Origin: Paracoccus aminovorans
GTDB taxonomy: Bacteria; Pseudomonadota; Alphaproteobacteria; Rhodobacterales; Rhodobacteraceae
Assembly: GCF_001546115.1 (NCBI RefSeq)
Contig: NZ_KQ955209.1
Span: 483,949 to 547,948, forward strand
Direction: 5' to 3'
Length of the DNA stretch: 64,000 nt
In this document: positions 35,142-43,777 of the stretch, piece after piece
Layout of the letters: each line of letters starts with the position of its first letter
Numbering within the stretch: position 1 is the stretch's first letter
The notes under the pieces: generated by a model
The model's input: the letters and a program-made list of their open reading frames with translations, nothing else
Databases searched by the model: none
What the model was told of the DNA's origin: nothing
Program-made: the position numbers and the translations under genes

Positions 35142-37249
35142 GTGTAGTCGACCGAAAGCCGCGCCTGGCGCTCGCTTCCGACCCAGCAGGCATAGGCGCT
35201 GGCGCAGGAGGCGGTGTAGAACTCGTCGGTCAGGTTCGTGACATTCAGCTGGGCATGCACGCCTTCGTAGCGGCGGTCGAGCGCACCGAAGTCATAGCCG
35301 ACCGCCGCATCGACCAGCGTCACGCCCGGCACGGTGAAGGCGTTGCCGCGCGCCCAGCTCTTGCCGATATAGCGCACACCCAGCGCTGCATCCCAGCCAT
35401 TGCCGAAGTCGTATTTGCCCCAGATCGAGGCCTGGTGCCGCGGCACGCGGTCGTTATGGGTGCCGACCTCGTCCGGGTCGTTCGACTTCGACACTTTCGA
35501 GTCGTTGTAGGAATAGCCCGCGACCAGCGAGAAGGCGTCCGTCACCCGGCCCTGCGCCTCCAGTTCGAAACCGCGCGACTTGATCTCGCCGATCTGGCGA
35601 TAGGTCGCGGTGGCATCGTCGTATTTCAGGATATTGGTCTGGCGCAGGTCATAGGCCGCGGCGGTGACCATCAGCGTCTCGGCGCTGTTGGCCCATTTCA
35701 CGCCGATCTCAACCTGCCGGCCCTCGGTCGGGTCGAAGGGGTCCTGGCCGGTGGCGGGCGTCTGCGTCACCGGCTCGAACGAGGTCGAATAGCTGACATA
35801 GGGCGAGAAGCCGTTCCCCATCTCGTAAAGCAAACCGATGCGGCCGGTCAGGGCCTCGCTGTCATAGGTTTCGCGGTCGCCGGTCAGCAGGTCCCGGGAG
35901 TCGTTCGTGGCCCAGTCGTAGCGCAGCCCGGCCTGAACATGCAGATTGCCGAACTTTGCCTGGTCCTGCATATAGATGCCGGTCTGGCGCAGGCGCGAGA
36001 TGCCGTCGGACTGGCCGCGCGGCGCGCCAACCGTTCCGACCGCATGGTTCGGATCGGTCCAGTCGATGGAATTGGCCGCAGCGCCATAGCTCGACGTGCT
36101 GTCGTTGCGCGTATATTGCAGGTCGATCCCGCCCAACAGCACATGCTCAGCCCCGCCGGCGTTCAGCCGGTATTCGACCTGATTGTCCAGCAGGGCCTGT
36201 TTCGTCTTGCTGTAGCTTTCCGTGACCGTGCGGCTGATCGTGCGCTCATCCGCGGCCAGCGCGCCCCAGACCAGCGTGCGCTGGTCCCAGTCGCCGATCG
36301 AATACCGGGCCTTCTGGCGCAAGGTCAGCGCGTCGCCGATCTTGTGCTCGACCGTCCAGCCGAAGCTTTTCGAGGTCCGCTCCGAACGCTCGAAATCCGG
36401 GTCTCCGACCAGGAAATCGCCGGGGATATAGCCGTAGGAGGTCGGGTTCAGCGTCCCCAGCGCCTCGCGGAAGTTGCGGTAGCCGGCATCGGGCTCGCGC
36501 TGATACATCGCGTAGGCCGTCACGGTCGTGGCATCCGTCGGCGCCCAACGCAGCGAGGGCAGCAGCGTCAGCCGCCGGGTTTCCAGCCCGTCTTCCTGCG
36601 TGTCGGCCTTTTCGGCCAGGCCCACCAGCCGCCAGGACAGCGTATCGTCCAGCCGCCGGGCCATGTCCAGGCGGACGCCGGCGCGCGCATCGGTGCCGGT
36701 GTCGAAGCCCAGCCTGTTATGCTCCGTGCCGTCGGCCTTTTTCAGTTCCATGTCGATCAGGCCGCCGGGGCTGGCTTGGCCGTAAAGCAGCGAGGCCGGA
36801 CCCTTGACCGTCGCCACCGATTCCAGGATCCAGGGGTCGATCTGCTGGCCCGAGCCCTCGATGGCCAAGCCGTCCAGATAGCGCGGCACGTAGCCGAAGC
36901 CGCGGATATAGGTCTCGTCCGAGATGTTCGAGCTGCCGCGATATTCCGAGGCGACGCCCGGCGTATAGCGCAGCGCCTGCGCGACCGAGGTGACGCCCTG
37001 GTCCTGCATCTGCCGATCCGTCACCACCGAGACCGAGGCCGGCGTTTCATCGAGCGGCGTATCGGTCTTGGTTCCGGCGGTCGAGCGCTGCGCGGCATAA
37101 CCCTGCGCCTGCCCGGCGGTGATGGTCACCTGGTCCAGCACCACGGCGCCCTCTTGCGCCTGGGCAAGGGCCGGCACGGCTGCGGCAAGCACGGTCGATG
37201 TCAAAAGTGCCGCATGCAGGCGCATACGGTGCGAAATCCCTGATTTCAT
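35135..37249 (-). CDS. TonB-dependent siderophore receptor
   Basis: 704-residue outer-membrane receptor. It has a signal peptide to ALAQAQ (~31), a plug domain (~55-170: PASVSVVTDRQMQDQGVTSV, YIRGFGYVPRYLDGL, VKGPASLLYGQASPGGLIDM) and a 22-strand barrel ending in the aromatic SVDYTW. The layout is that of FhuA/FoxA-class siderophore receptors. The partner is the esterase gene that overlaps its stop. About 390 non-coding bases upstream hold its promoter. No Fur or iron-box sequence could be assigned. The cognate siderophore is unknown; an esterase partner hints at a catecholate or other ester siderophore. Confidence 0.93.
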   Translation of the reverse strand: MKSGISHRMRLHAALLTSTVLAAAVPALAQAQEGAVVLDQVTITAGQAQGYAAQRSTAGTKTDTPLDETPASVSVVTDRQMQDQGVTSVAQALRYTPGVASEYRGSSNISDETYIRGFGYVPRYLDGLAIEGSGQQIDPWILESVATVKGPASLLYGQASPGGLIDMELKKADGTEHNRLGFDTGTDARAGVRLDMARRLDDTLSWRLVGLAEKADTQEDGLETRRLTLLPSLRWAPTDATTVTAYAMYQREPDAGYRNFREALGTLNPTSYGYIPGDFLVGDPDFERSERTSKSFGWTVEHKIGDALTLRQKARYSIGDWDQRTLVWGALAADERTISRTVTESYSKTKQALLDNQVEYRLNAGGAEHVLLGGIDLQYTRNDSTSSYGAAANSIDWTDPNHAVGTVGAPRGQSDGISRLRQTGIYMQDQAKFGNLHVQAGLRYDWATNDSRDLLTGDRETYDSEALTGRIGLLYEMGNGFSPYVSYSTSFEPVTQTPATGQDPFDPTEGRQVEIGVKWANSAETLMVTAAAYDLRQTNILKYDDATATYRQIGEIKSRGFELEAQGRVTDAFSLVAGYSYNDSKVSKSNDPDEVGTHNDRVPRHQASIWGKYDFGNGWDAALGVRYIGKSWARGNAFTVPGVTLVDAAVGYDFGALDRRYEGVHAQLNVTNLTDEFYTASCASAYACWVGSERQARLSVDYTW

Positions 37250-37639
37250 GTTCCAGCTCCGTGAGGAAGCGGACTGGCTACTCGGGATTGGCGCCGCGAT
37301 GGTGGCTGCTTCCTAATCCCTTGCCCCTTGCTTGTCCACCATGCGTGACGAGGGGTTTCGCCTTTGCCGCAACGGCAATGGAGCTTGGGTCGCGGCCTTG
37401 CCGGGCGGCAAAGCGTCCGGCGGAGATCTCTTGCGCCAAGGTCCAGCAACAAAATCGCATGTTGACGATCACAATCCTGTTTGCAGCAGAGGCTGGATGC
37501 AGGCGAACAGCGGAGTTCCCATCCTTACAGTCGGCGTACATCGCTCGTGAAGCCAATAAGCGTTGATGCGGGGGTTCTCGCGCAGCCCGATCGGAGCCGC
37601 GCGAGGGAGAAGGCACCGTGGACACGGCGGTAGATCGGA
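37250..37639. other. Intergenic upstream of the TonB receptor
   Basis: 390 bases separating the PepSY gene stop from the receptor start. No gene, riboswitch or recognisable iron-regulator box was found. An AT-richer patch around 37445-37490 could hold the promoter. Confidence 0.5.
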
Positions 37640-38986
37640 TCAGGTCGTAACCGCGGGGTTACGCCTCGACAGCCGGACATAGGCCATGTCCAGCGCCAGC
37701 ATGACCAGCAGCGAGGCACCGACCAGCGGGAAGATCACGCCGCCGACTGCAAGAATGGCGATCAGGCCGCGAAACACCCGCCGATCAGTGGGAAGGGGCG
37801 GCACGCCGAGCGAACCCGAGGGACGGCGCTTCCACCACATCACCGCCGCCGAGACGGCCAGCAGCACGATGGCCGCACAGGCTGCCAGCAGGATGATCTG
37901 GTTCAGCACGCCGAAGGTCTGGCCCATATGCGTGTTGATGCCCCATTCCAGCCATTTCCCCAGCGGGCCGTAATCGGCATAGCCCATGTCCAGCAGCGGC
38001 TGCCCGCCATACTGGTCCAGATGCACCACGCGCTGCCGGCTCAGGTCGTCGGGATAGACCGAACCGCTGAACACGCCCTCGGGCTTTTGCGGCAGGCCGA
38101 CGGCATAGCCGCGATGCAGGCCCAGCCGGTCGAAGGCCGCGACCGCATCGTCCAGCGTGATCGGGGTGCCGTGCCCGACGCTTTCGGGGATCCGGGCCTG
38201 CTCCAGCGACCAGGCGGCCTTGGCGACCTCGTCCAGCTTCTGCCCGGACATCGGCACGTTCACCCGCACCCCGTCGGGATAGCCGAAATTGTTGCCATTG
38301 GCCCATTCGTTCACCTTGCCGCCCCAGACCCCCGACCAGGGCATGCCGGTCACGGCCAGGAAGACGATGAAGAAGCCCACGAACAACCCCGTCACCGCAT
38401 GCAGGTCTCGCCAGAACACCCGGCGCTGTGGCCGGCCCCGAACCGAGACGATGCCGCCCTTTTGCCCGCGCGGCCACCACAGCCAGATGCCGGTGCCGAC
38501 CAGCAGGATCGACCAGCCCGCCGCGATCTCGATGAGATAGCGCGTCCAGGTGCCGAAATACTTGAAGCTGTGCAGCGTGCGGACCGTCCACATGATCGTC
38601 GAACGATCCGGCATCGCGCCCAGCACCAGGCCGTTATAGGGGTTCACATAGACCGCCATCTTGCCGCGATCCGTGCTGACGGTGATCTCGGTCGAGGCGC
38701 CGGGGTCGGCCGGATCGGTGTATTTGACCGCCGTGCCCGGAACCGCATCCAGGGCCGAGGCGACCTGCGCGGTCGGTGCCAGCCTTTGGCTGTCCTGCAC
38801 CTGCACGCGCTTGAGGTCGGCGTGATACCAGTTGTCGATCTCGTCGCGGAAGACATACATCGCGCCGGTGATCGACAGCGTGATCATGAAGGGCAGCACC
38901 AGCAGCCCGGCATAGAAATGCCAGCGCCAGACGGCGCGATAAAGGTTGCCCACGCTTTGGCGGGCAGTATCGGGAATTGCAGACAT
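37640..38986 (-). CDS. PepSY-associated transmembrane protein (PiuB-type)
   Basis: 448-residue inner-membrane protein with four main membrane segments and a long periplasmic PepSY region. WRWHFYAGLLVLPFMITLSITGAMYVF, the paired histidines in LHSFKYFGTWTRYLIEI and LHAVTGLFVGFFIVFLAVTGM, and NTHMGQTFG are family traits. Such proteins next to TonB receptors are candidate ferric-siderophore reductases in the cytoplasmic membrane, and the histidines could bind haem (known for relatives, inferred here). ATG 38984-38986 starts the conserved protein. Confidence 0.85.
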   Translation of the reverse strand: MSAIPDTARQSVGNLYRAVWRWHFYAGLLVLPFMITLSITGAMYVFRDEIDNWYHADLKRVQVQDSQRLAPTAQVASALDAVPGTAVKYTDPADPGASTEITVSTDRGKMAVYVNPYNGLVLGAMPDRSTIMWTVRTLHSFKYFGTWTRYLIEIAAGWSILLVGTGIWLWWPRGQKGGIVSVRGRPQRRVFWRDLHAVTGLFVGFFIVFLAVTGMPWSGVWGGKVNEWANGNNFGYPDGVRVNVPMSGQKLDEVAKAAWSLEQARIPESVGHGTPITLDDAVAAFDRLGLHRGYAVGLPQKPEGVFSGSVYPDDLSRQRVVHLDQYGGQPLLDMGYADYGPLGKWLEWGINTHMGQTFGVLNQIILLAACAAIVLLAVSAAVMWWKRRPSGSLGVPPLPTDRRVFRGLIAILAVGGVIFPLVGASLLVMLALDMAYVRLSRRNPAVTT

Positions 38987-39048
38987 GGAATCCTCGCACA
39001 TGCGGCGGCCCGCCGGGGCAAGGGCCGGTATTGGCTGGGAACGGGCGC

Positions 39049-39555
39049 TCAATGGCCCGAATGATCCGAAGCATGGCCCTGGTGGGCGGCGGGTGCGGCA
39101 TGCATGGCGCGCACCGCGAACGGCAGGGCGACTTCGCCCGCCTTCTCGAAGACCAGCGTCGTCTCGACGGTCTCGCCCTCGGCAAAGGGGGTCGGCACCT
39201 GCATGAACATCAGGTGATAGCCGCCGGGCTTCAATTCGACCGAGCCGCCCGCCGGGACCGGCAGGCCATCGGGCAGTTCGCGCATCTTCATCACGTCGCC
39301 GTTCATGGTCATCTCGTGGATCTGCACCGCGCCCGCCCGCGGCGAACGGGCCGCGACCAGGCGGTCGTCCTGGCTGCCCTTGTTGGCAATGGTGACATAG
39401 CCGCCTGCCACCGGGGCGTCGGGCGGCATGGCGCGGACATAGCCGTCCGAAAGCAGCAGATCGCCATGCGTTACGGCATCGGCCGAGGCCGAGGCGGCAA
39501 GGAGGCCAAGGAAAAGCACGCCCAGCATCGGGGCGGCCAGAGTTCTGGATTTCAT
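39049..39555 (-). CDS. Periplasmic copper chaperone PCuAC
   Basis: 168-residue exported protein (signal peptide to ASA, ~25) of the PCuAC family, which carries Cu(I) to cytochrome oxidase CuA centres. The ligand set lies close to the family spacing: H80, M91, H114, M116 (in IHEMTMNGDVMKM and GGYHLMFM). A histidine-rich C-terminal tail (HAAPAAHQGHASDHSGH) may hold extra copper. It sits between the PepSY membrane protein and a small DUF2946-like gene, all on the minus strand. Confidence 0.92.
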   Translation of the reverse strand: MKSRTLAAPMLGVLFLGLLAASASADAVTHGDLLLSDGYVRAMPPDAPVAGGYVTIANKGSQDDRLVAARSPRAGAVQIHEMTMNGDVMKMRELPDGLPVPAGGSVELKPGGYHLMFMQVPTPFAEGETVETTLVFEKAGEVALPFAVRAMHAAPAAHQGHASDHSGH

Positions 39556-39610
39556 GGTTCTATCTCGTGTCTGGAACTGCGTTCACCGCCCCGATGGGCG
39601 ATGGCGAGGA

Positions 39611-40045
39611 TCAGACAGCGGGCGGTCCCCGGGCCGAGGGCACAAGCACCTGCGCGCGCAGGATGCGCAAGTCATGGGCCGGTGCCGCTTCGGCGGGACG
39701 GGATGCATCCAGCCTGGCCGATTGCACCGTGGACGCCGTCTCCAGAACCGGCTGGGCATGGGCCGACCAGTCGCAGGGCGGCTTTGGCGTCTTGGGGACG
39801 GGCGCATCCTGCCGGGCGCGATATTCATCGGCCGTGATGACGCTGCCGTCATCGTCCAGCACCATCTCGACAGGCAGATGATCGGCGCACAGCACCACCA
39901 TGAAGCTTTGCGGCGTCGGCCCGGCCGCGACCATCGTGCCCTGGGCCATCAGCGACAACAGCAGGAAAGGCAGCACCATGAGCAGCGCCAGCACCCGGCC
40001 GCAGGCCGGGCGGATGCTTGCGGATGATGGCGCGATTCTGCTCAC
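39611..40045 (-). CDS. Small membrane/periplasmic protein, DUF2946-like
   Basis: 144-residue protein with one hydrophobic N-terminal segment (VLALLMVLPFLLLSLMAQG) and a periplasmic part containing VVLCADHLPVEMVLDDDG and KPPCDWSAHAQP. The short length, one membrane anchor, paired cysteines and proximity to PCuAC fit the DUF2946 group found beside copper genes, but the match is weak. The GTG at 40043-40045 was chosen because GGAAAGGG lies just upstream. The function is unknown; copper handling is a guess from the neighbourhood. Confidence 0.6.
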   Translation of the reverse strand: MSRIAPSSASIRPACGRVLALLMVLPFLLLSLMAQGTMVAAGPTPQSFMVVLCADHLPVEMVLDDDGSVITADEYRARQDAPVPKTPKPPCDWSAHAQPVLETASTVQSARLDASRPAEAAPAHDLRILRAQVLVPSARGPPAV

Positions 40046-40195
40046 CGGAAACCCTTTCCCCCCGTCCCTATAGCGCGCGATGCGGCACACGCGCCAGATG
40101 TCCGAGTTCTCCTCGCGATATTCCCGCTGGCTTTGCCGGAGCATGGACCGAAGCCGAATGTCGTTGCCTCGCAGGCTCGCAGCGGCTACCAAGTC

Positions 40196-40372
40196 GCCGC
40201 ATCGGTTTCCGCAAGGAATGAAAAGGGAATCCAGCGCGCCCGAGTGGGCGCGAAACGGAACTGCCCCCGCAACTGTAGGCGGCGAGCGCGATCTGACAGG
40301 CCACTGGGCATGATGTCCGGGAAGGCAGGATCCGCGCGACGACCCGCCAGTCAGGAGACCTACCGGCGCGCA
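40196..40372 (+). promoter_or_regulatory. Cobalamin (B12) riboswitch
   Basis: All conserved blocks are present in order: GGTTTCCGC (~40204), AAAAGGGAATCCAG, GGAACTGCCCCCGCAACTGTAG (around 40257-40279), CCACTGGGCATGATGTCCGGGAAGGC, and GCCAGTCAGGAGACCTACCGGC near 40346-40368. Adenosylcobalamin binding normally shuts off the downstream genes. The element lies ~140 bases ahead of the ABC importer operon. Confidence 0.95.
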
Positions 40373-40512
40373 TTCACCAGACCGGACGGGGATGTCCGGG
40401 AAAGGATCGGCATGACCAGAGCCCGGCCTTGCGGCCTGACCGCGGATGATGCGCGCCCTTTTCCAGGGCCGCGCTGTCCGGTGAGCGTTTTTCCCCTCAT
40501 CGGAGACAGAGA

Positions 40513-41523
40513 ATGACCCTCAGAAGCCTTTTCGGCGCCGTTGCGATCTGCGGCCTTGCGGCGGGCATGGCGCAGGCGACCGACTATCCGCTGTCCATCG
40601 AGAATTGCGGCCAGCCCCTCGTGTTCGACAGCGCGCCCGAACGCGTGGTGACCATCGGCCAGTCCACCACCGAGATGCTTTATGCGCTGGGGCTGGGCGA
40701 GCAGGTGCAGGGCACATCGGTCTGGTTCAACGACGTGCTGCCCGAGTTCGCAGAGGTCAACGCCAAGATCGAGCGTCTGGCCGACAACCATCCGGGGTTC
40801 GAATCCGTGATGGCGAAGGAGCCGCAGCTGGTCACCACCCAGTTCGAGTTCCACGTCGGTCCGCAGGGCGCGGTCGGCACGCGCGCGCAATTCAATGAAC
40901 TGGGTGCGCAGGTCTATGCCATGCCGGCCGATTGCGTGGGCAAGGACAACCTGGTCGGCGGCGACGGCGCGCGCACCAGCGAATTCTCGATCGAGTCGAT
41001 GTATCGGGCCGTGCGCGAACTGGCGCAGATCTTCGACGTCGAGGAGCGCGGCGCCGTGCTTGAGGCGGAACTGCGCGGCCGGGTCGACGCCGCCGTCGCC
41101 AAGGCCGGGGGACTGGGCGCCGAGGGCAAGACGGCGGTGGTGTGGTTCTCCAGCCCCGACCTGGCGCTGGACCCGTTCGTGGCCGGACAGAACGGCATCG
41201 CGGGCTATGTGCTCAAGACCATCGGATTGCGCAACGTGGTGGAATCCGACGAGGAATGGCCTTCGGTCGGCTGGGAGACCATCGCCAGCGCCGATCCCGA
41301 CTATATCATCATCGCCCGGATGGACCGCCGCCGCTTCGCCGCCGACGATTACGAGGTCAAGCTGGACTATCTGAAGACCGACCCGGTCACCAGCAGGATG
41401 GCTGCGGTCCGGGACGGGCGCATCATCATCGTCGATGCCCATCAGATCCATGCCGGGATCCGGATCCCTTCTGGGATCGAGACGGTGGTTGCGGGCATCG
41501 AGGCCGGCGGCGCGCAGGAATGA
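40513..41523 (+). CDS. FecB/BtuF-type periplasmic binding protein
   Basis: 336-residue binding protein with signal peptide (to MAQA, ~22) and the two-lobed TroA/BtuF fold: RVVTIGQSTTEMLYALGLGEQVQGTS, PQLVTTQFEF, AVVWFSSPDLALD, ADPDYIIIARMDRRR, VDAHQIHAGIRIPSG. It delivers a metal chelate to the FecCD/ATPase pair that follows. Control by the B12 riboswitch suggests cobalamin, cobinamide or a cobalt chelate, but the sequence is equally compatible with a siderophore-type ligand. It overlaps the permease gene by 4 bases. Confidence 0.88.
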   Translation: MTLRSLFGAVAICGLAAGMAQATDYPLSIENCGQPLVFDSAPERVVTIGQSTTEMLYALGLGEQVQGTSVWFNDVLPEFAEVNAKIERLADNHPGFESVMAKEPQLVTTQFEFHVGPQGAVGTRAQFNELGAQVYAMPADCVGKDNLVGGDGARTSEFSIESMYRAVRELAQIFDVEERGAVLEAELRGRVDAAVAKAGGLGAEGKTAVVWFSSPDLALDPFVAGQNGIAGYVLKTIGLRNVVESDEEWPSVGWETIASADPDYIIIARMDRRRFAADDYEVKLDYLKTDPVTSRMAAVRDGRIIIVDAHQIHAGIRIPSGIETVVAGIEAGGAQE

Positions 41524-42581
41524 CCGTTTGCGCGACAGTCCCCGTCCGGCGACGCTCCCTGGGCCTGTCGCGGCTGATCCTTGGGCTGGCGGCGCTGATC
41601 GCGGCGCTGGCCTTCGGGGTTTCCGTGGGCGAGACCGTCATTGCGCCCGAGGTCATCTGGAAGACGTTGTCGAACCAACTCTTCGGCACCGACTATCCCC
41701 TGCGCCCCATCCAGGAAGGCATCGTCTGGAACTATAGGCTGACGCGGGCCATCGTCGCGGCGGCCTGCGGGGCGGGGCTGGCGGTCTCGGGCGTGGTCTT
41801 GCAGGCGCTTTTGCGCAATGCGCTGGCCGATCCCTATATCCTGGGGATTTCGGCCGGGGCCTCGACCGGGGCGGTGCTGGTCATGGTGCTGGGCATCGGT
41901 GCGGGCGCGCTGTCGCTGTCGGTCGGCGCCTTCGCGGGCGGCATCCTGGCCTTCACGCTGGTTATCGGGCTGGCGCGCGCGGCGGGCAGCGGCATCGGCC
42001 TGCCGCAAGCGGGGCTGATCATCCTGTCGGGCATCGCGGGGACGCAGCTTTTCAACGCGCTGACCTCTTTCGTGATCGCGCAATCGGCCAATGCCGAGCA
42101 GGTGCGCGGCGTCACGTTCTGGATGATGGGCAACATGAGCGGGGTGCGCTGGCCCGACGTGCGGCTGGCGGTGCCGATCTCGACGCTGGGAGTGCTGGTC
42201 TGCATGGCGCATGCGCGGGCATTGGACGCCTTCACCTTCGGGGCGGAATCGGCCGTCACCATGGGCATCGCGGTGCGCCGCACGCAGGCGGTGCTGATCG
42301 GGGTGGTGACGATGATCACCGCCACGATGGTCAGCATCACCGGCGCCATCGGCTTCGTCGGCTTGGTGATCCCCCATGCCGCGCGCTTCCTGGTGGGCGT
42401 CAGGCACGACCGGCTGTTGCCGGCCTCGGCGCTGATCGGCGCGGTGTTCCTGGTCATGGCCGATGTCGTCTCGCGCGTGATCGTGCCGGGGCAGGTGCTG
42501 CCCATCGGGGTGATCACCGCGCTGGTCGGGGCGCCGGGCTTCGCCGTCATCCTGATCCGGGGACGGAGGCAGCGCGCATGA
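41520..42581 (+). CDS. FecCD-family ABC permease
   Basis: 353-residue permease with ~9-10 membrane helices. Hallmarks are RLTRAIVAAACGAGLAVSGVVLQALLRNALADPYILGISAGAS and GAIGFVGLVIPHAARFLVG, the site that contacts the ATPase, followed by LPIGVITALVGAPGFAVIL. ATG 41520 overlaps the binding-protein stop; the ATPase start overlaps its own stop. A single permease gene suggests a homodimer. Confidence 0.94.
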   Translation: MTVCATVPVRRRSLGLSRLILGLAALIAALAFGVSVGETVIAPEVIWKTLSNQLFGTDYPLRPIQEGIVWNYRLTRAIVAAACGAGLAVSGVVLQALLRNALADPYILGISAGASTGAVLVMVLGIGAGALSLSVGAFAGGILAFTLVIGLARAAGSGIGLPQAGLIILSGIAGTQLFNALTSFVIAQSANAEQVRGVTFWMMGNMSGVRWPDVRLAVPISTLGVLVCMAHARALDAFTFGAESAVTMGIAVRRTQAVLIGVVTMITATMVSITGAIGFVGLVIPHAARFLVGVRHDRLLPASALIGAVFLVMADVVSRVIVPGQVLPIGVITALVGAPGFAVILIRGRRQRA

Positions 42582-43342
42582 TCCGGCTGGAGAATGTCGC
42601 CTGGCGCGCCGGCCCGGCCGTCATCGTCCGGGACATCGCCCTGCATGTGCGCAAGGGCGAGACCTTCGGCCTTGTCGGTCCCAACGGCTCGGGCAAGTCG
42701 ACGGTGCTGCGGCTGGTCGCGGGGGTGCTCACGCCTTCGGCGGGCAGGGTCCGGCTTGACGGGATCGACCAGACCCGCCTGTCGCGGCGCCGGGCCGCGC
42801 GGATGGTGGCCTTCGTCGCGCAGCAGGCCGATACCGCCGAGCGCGTGACGGTGCGCGATGCGGTCGAGCTGGGCCGCACGCCTTGGCTCTCCATGCTGTG
42901 CCCCTTCGGCCCCGGGGATGACCGGATCGTGGCCCATGCCCTGGTCCGCGTCGGCATGTCGGACAAGGCCGAACGCTACTGGGAGGGGCTTTCGGGAGGC
43001 GAGCGCCAGCGCGTCCATCTGGCCCGCGCGCTGGCGCAGGAGCCGCGCATCCTGCTGCTGGACGAGCCGACAAACCACCTCGACATCCACCAGCAACTGT
43101 CGATCCTGCGGCTGGTGCGCAAGCTGGGGGTGACGGCGCTGGTCGCGCTGCACGATCTCAACCAGGCGCTGGAATGCGACCGCGTCGGCGTCATGCAGGC
43201 CGGGCGGCTTGTGGCCTGCGGTCCGCCGGCCGAAATCCTGACGCCCGATCTTATCGCCCGCGTGTTTGCTGTGCGGGCCAATTACCTTACCGATCCGGCC
43301 GATGGTCATCGGCTGATCCGCTTTGCTTTATCGGAGGACTGA
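42578..43342 (+). CDS. ABC transporter ATP-binding protein (FecE/BtuD type)
   Basis: 254-residue ATPase with Walker A GPNGSGKST (~residues 34-42), Q-loop VAFVAQQAD, signature LSGGERQR, Walker B LLLDEPTNHLD and switch His in VALHDLNQA. It powers the FecCD importer encoded just upstream. The following pseudoazurin ATG comes directly after its TGA, so the cupredoxin is part of the same transcript. Confidence 0.95.
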   Translation: MIRLENVAWRAGPAVIVRDIALHVRKGETFGLVGPNGSGKSTVLRLVAGVLTPSAGRVRLDGIDQTRLSRRRAARMVAFVAQQADTAERVTVRDAVELGRTPWLSMLCPFGPGDDRIVAHALVRVGMSDKAERYWEGLSGGERQRVHLARALAQEPRILLLDEPTNHLDIHQQLSILRLVRKLGVTALVALHDLNQALECDRVGVMQAGRLVACGPPAEILTPDLIARVFAVRANYLTDPADGHRLIRFALSED

Positions 43343-43777
43343 ATGCGCCTGTTCCCCATCGCCTTGTTGGCTGCCCTGGCGGCTCCGCCCGCGCTGGCCG
43401 AGACCCATCTGGTCAAGATGCTGAACGGCAACCATCTGGGCGGCATGGTCTATGAGCCCGAATTCCTGAGCGTCTCTCCGGGCGACAGCGTCAAGTTCCT
43501 GGCCACGCAGCGCGGCCACAACGCCGCCAGCATCGGCGGCTTCCTGCCCGAAGGCGCCGAGACCTTCCTCGGCCGCATCAACGAGGAGATCGAGATCAGC
43601 CTGGCCCATGAAGGCTTCTACGGTATCAAATGCTCGCCGCATTTCGACATGGGCATGGTCATGCTGATCCGGGTCGGCGATGCGCCACTGGAAGGGGTAA
43701 AACTACCCGAGGACATGCCGCAGGGCGCGAAGGACCGCTTCGCGAAGATCATCGCGCGCGCCGGAGCGGCCGAATGA
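43343..43777 (+). CDS. Pseudoazurin (type I copper protein)
   Basis: 144-residue periplasmic cupredoxin with signal peptide (to ALA, 19). The copper ligands are intact: H59 (RGHNAAS), C97, H100 and M105 (KCSPHFDMGM). Pseudoazurins normally carry electrons to denitrification enzymes. Here no such gene is near; it is the fourth gene of a B12-riboswitch operon, starting on the base after the ATPase stop and overlapping the methyltransferase by 4 bases. It is divergent from classical Paracoccus pseudoazurin (for example HNAASIGGFLPEGAETF), consistent with a specialised role. Confidence 0.88.
   Translation: MRLFPIALLAALAAPPALAETHLVKMLNGNHLGGMVYEPEFLSVSPGDSVKFLATQRGHNAASIGGFLPEGAETFLGRINEEIEISLAHEGFYGIKCSPHFDMGMVMLIRVGDAPLEGVKLPEDMPQGAKDRFAKIIARAGAAE

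Noticed and set aside
37246-37625. Possible riboswitch or iron box in front of the TonB receptor
   Set aside because: None of the conserved B12-riboswitch blocks nor a convincing Fur/Irr/RirA box is present.
40196-40372. Open frames across the riboswitch region
   Set aside because: The conserved cobalamin riboswitch blocks explain the sequence; the frames have no ribosome sites or domain content.
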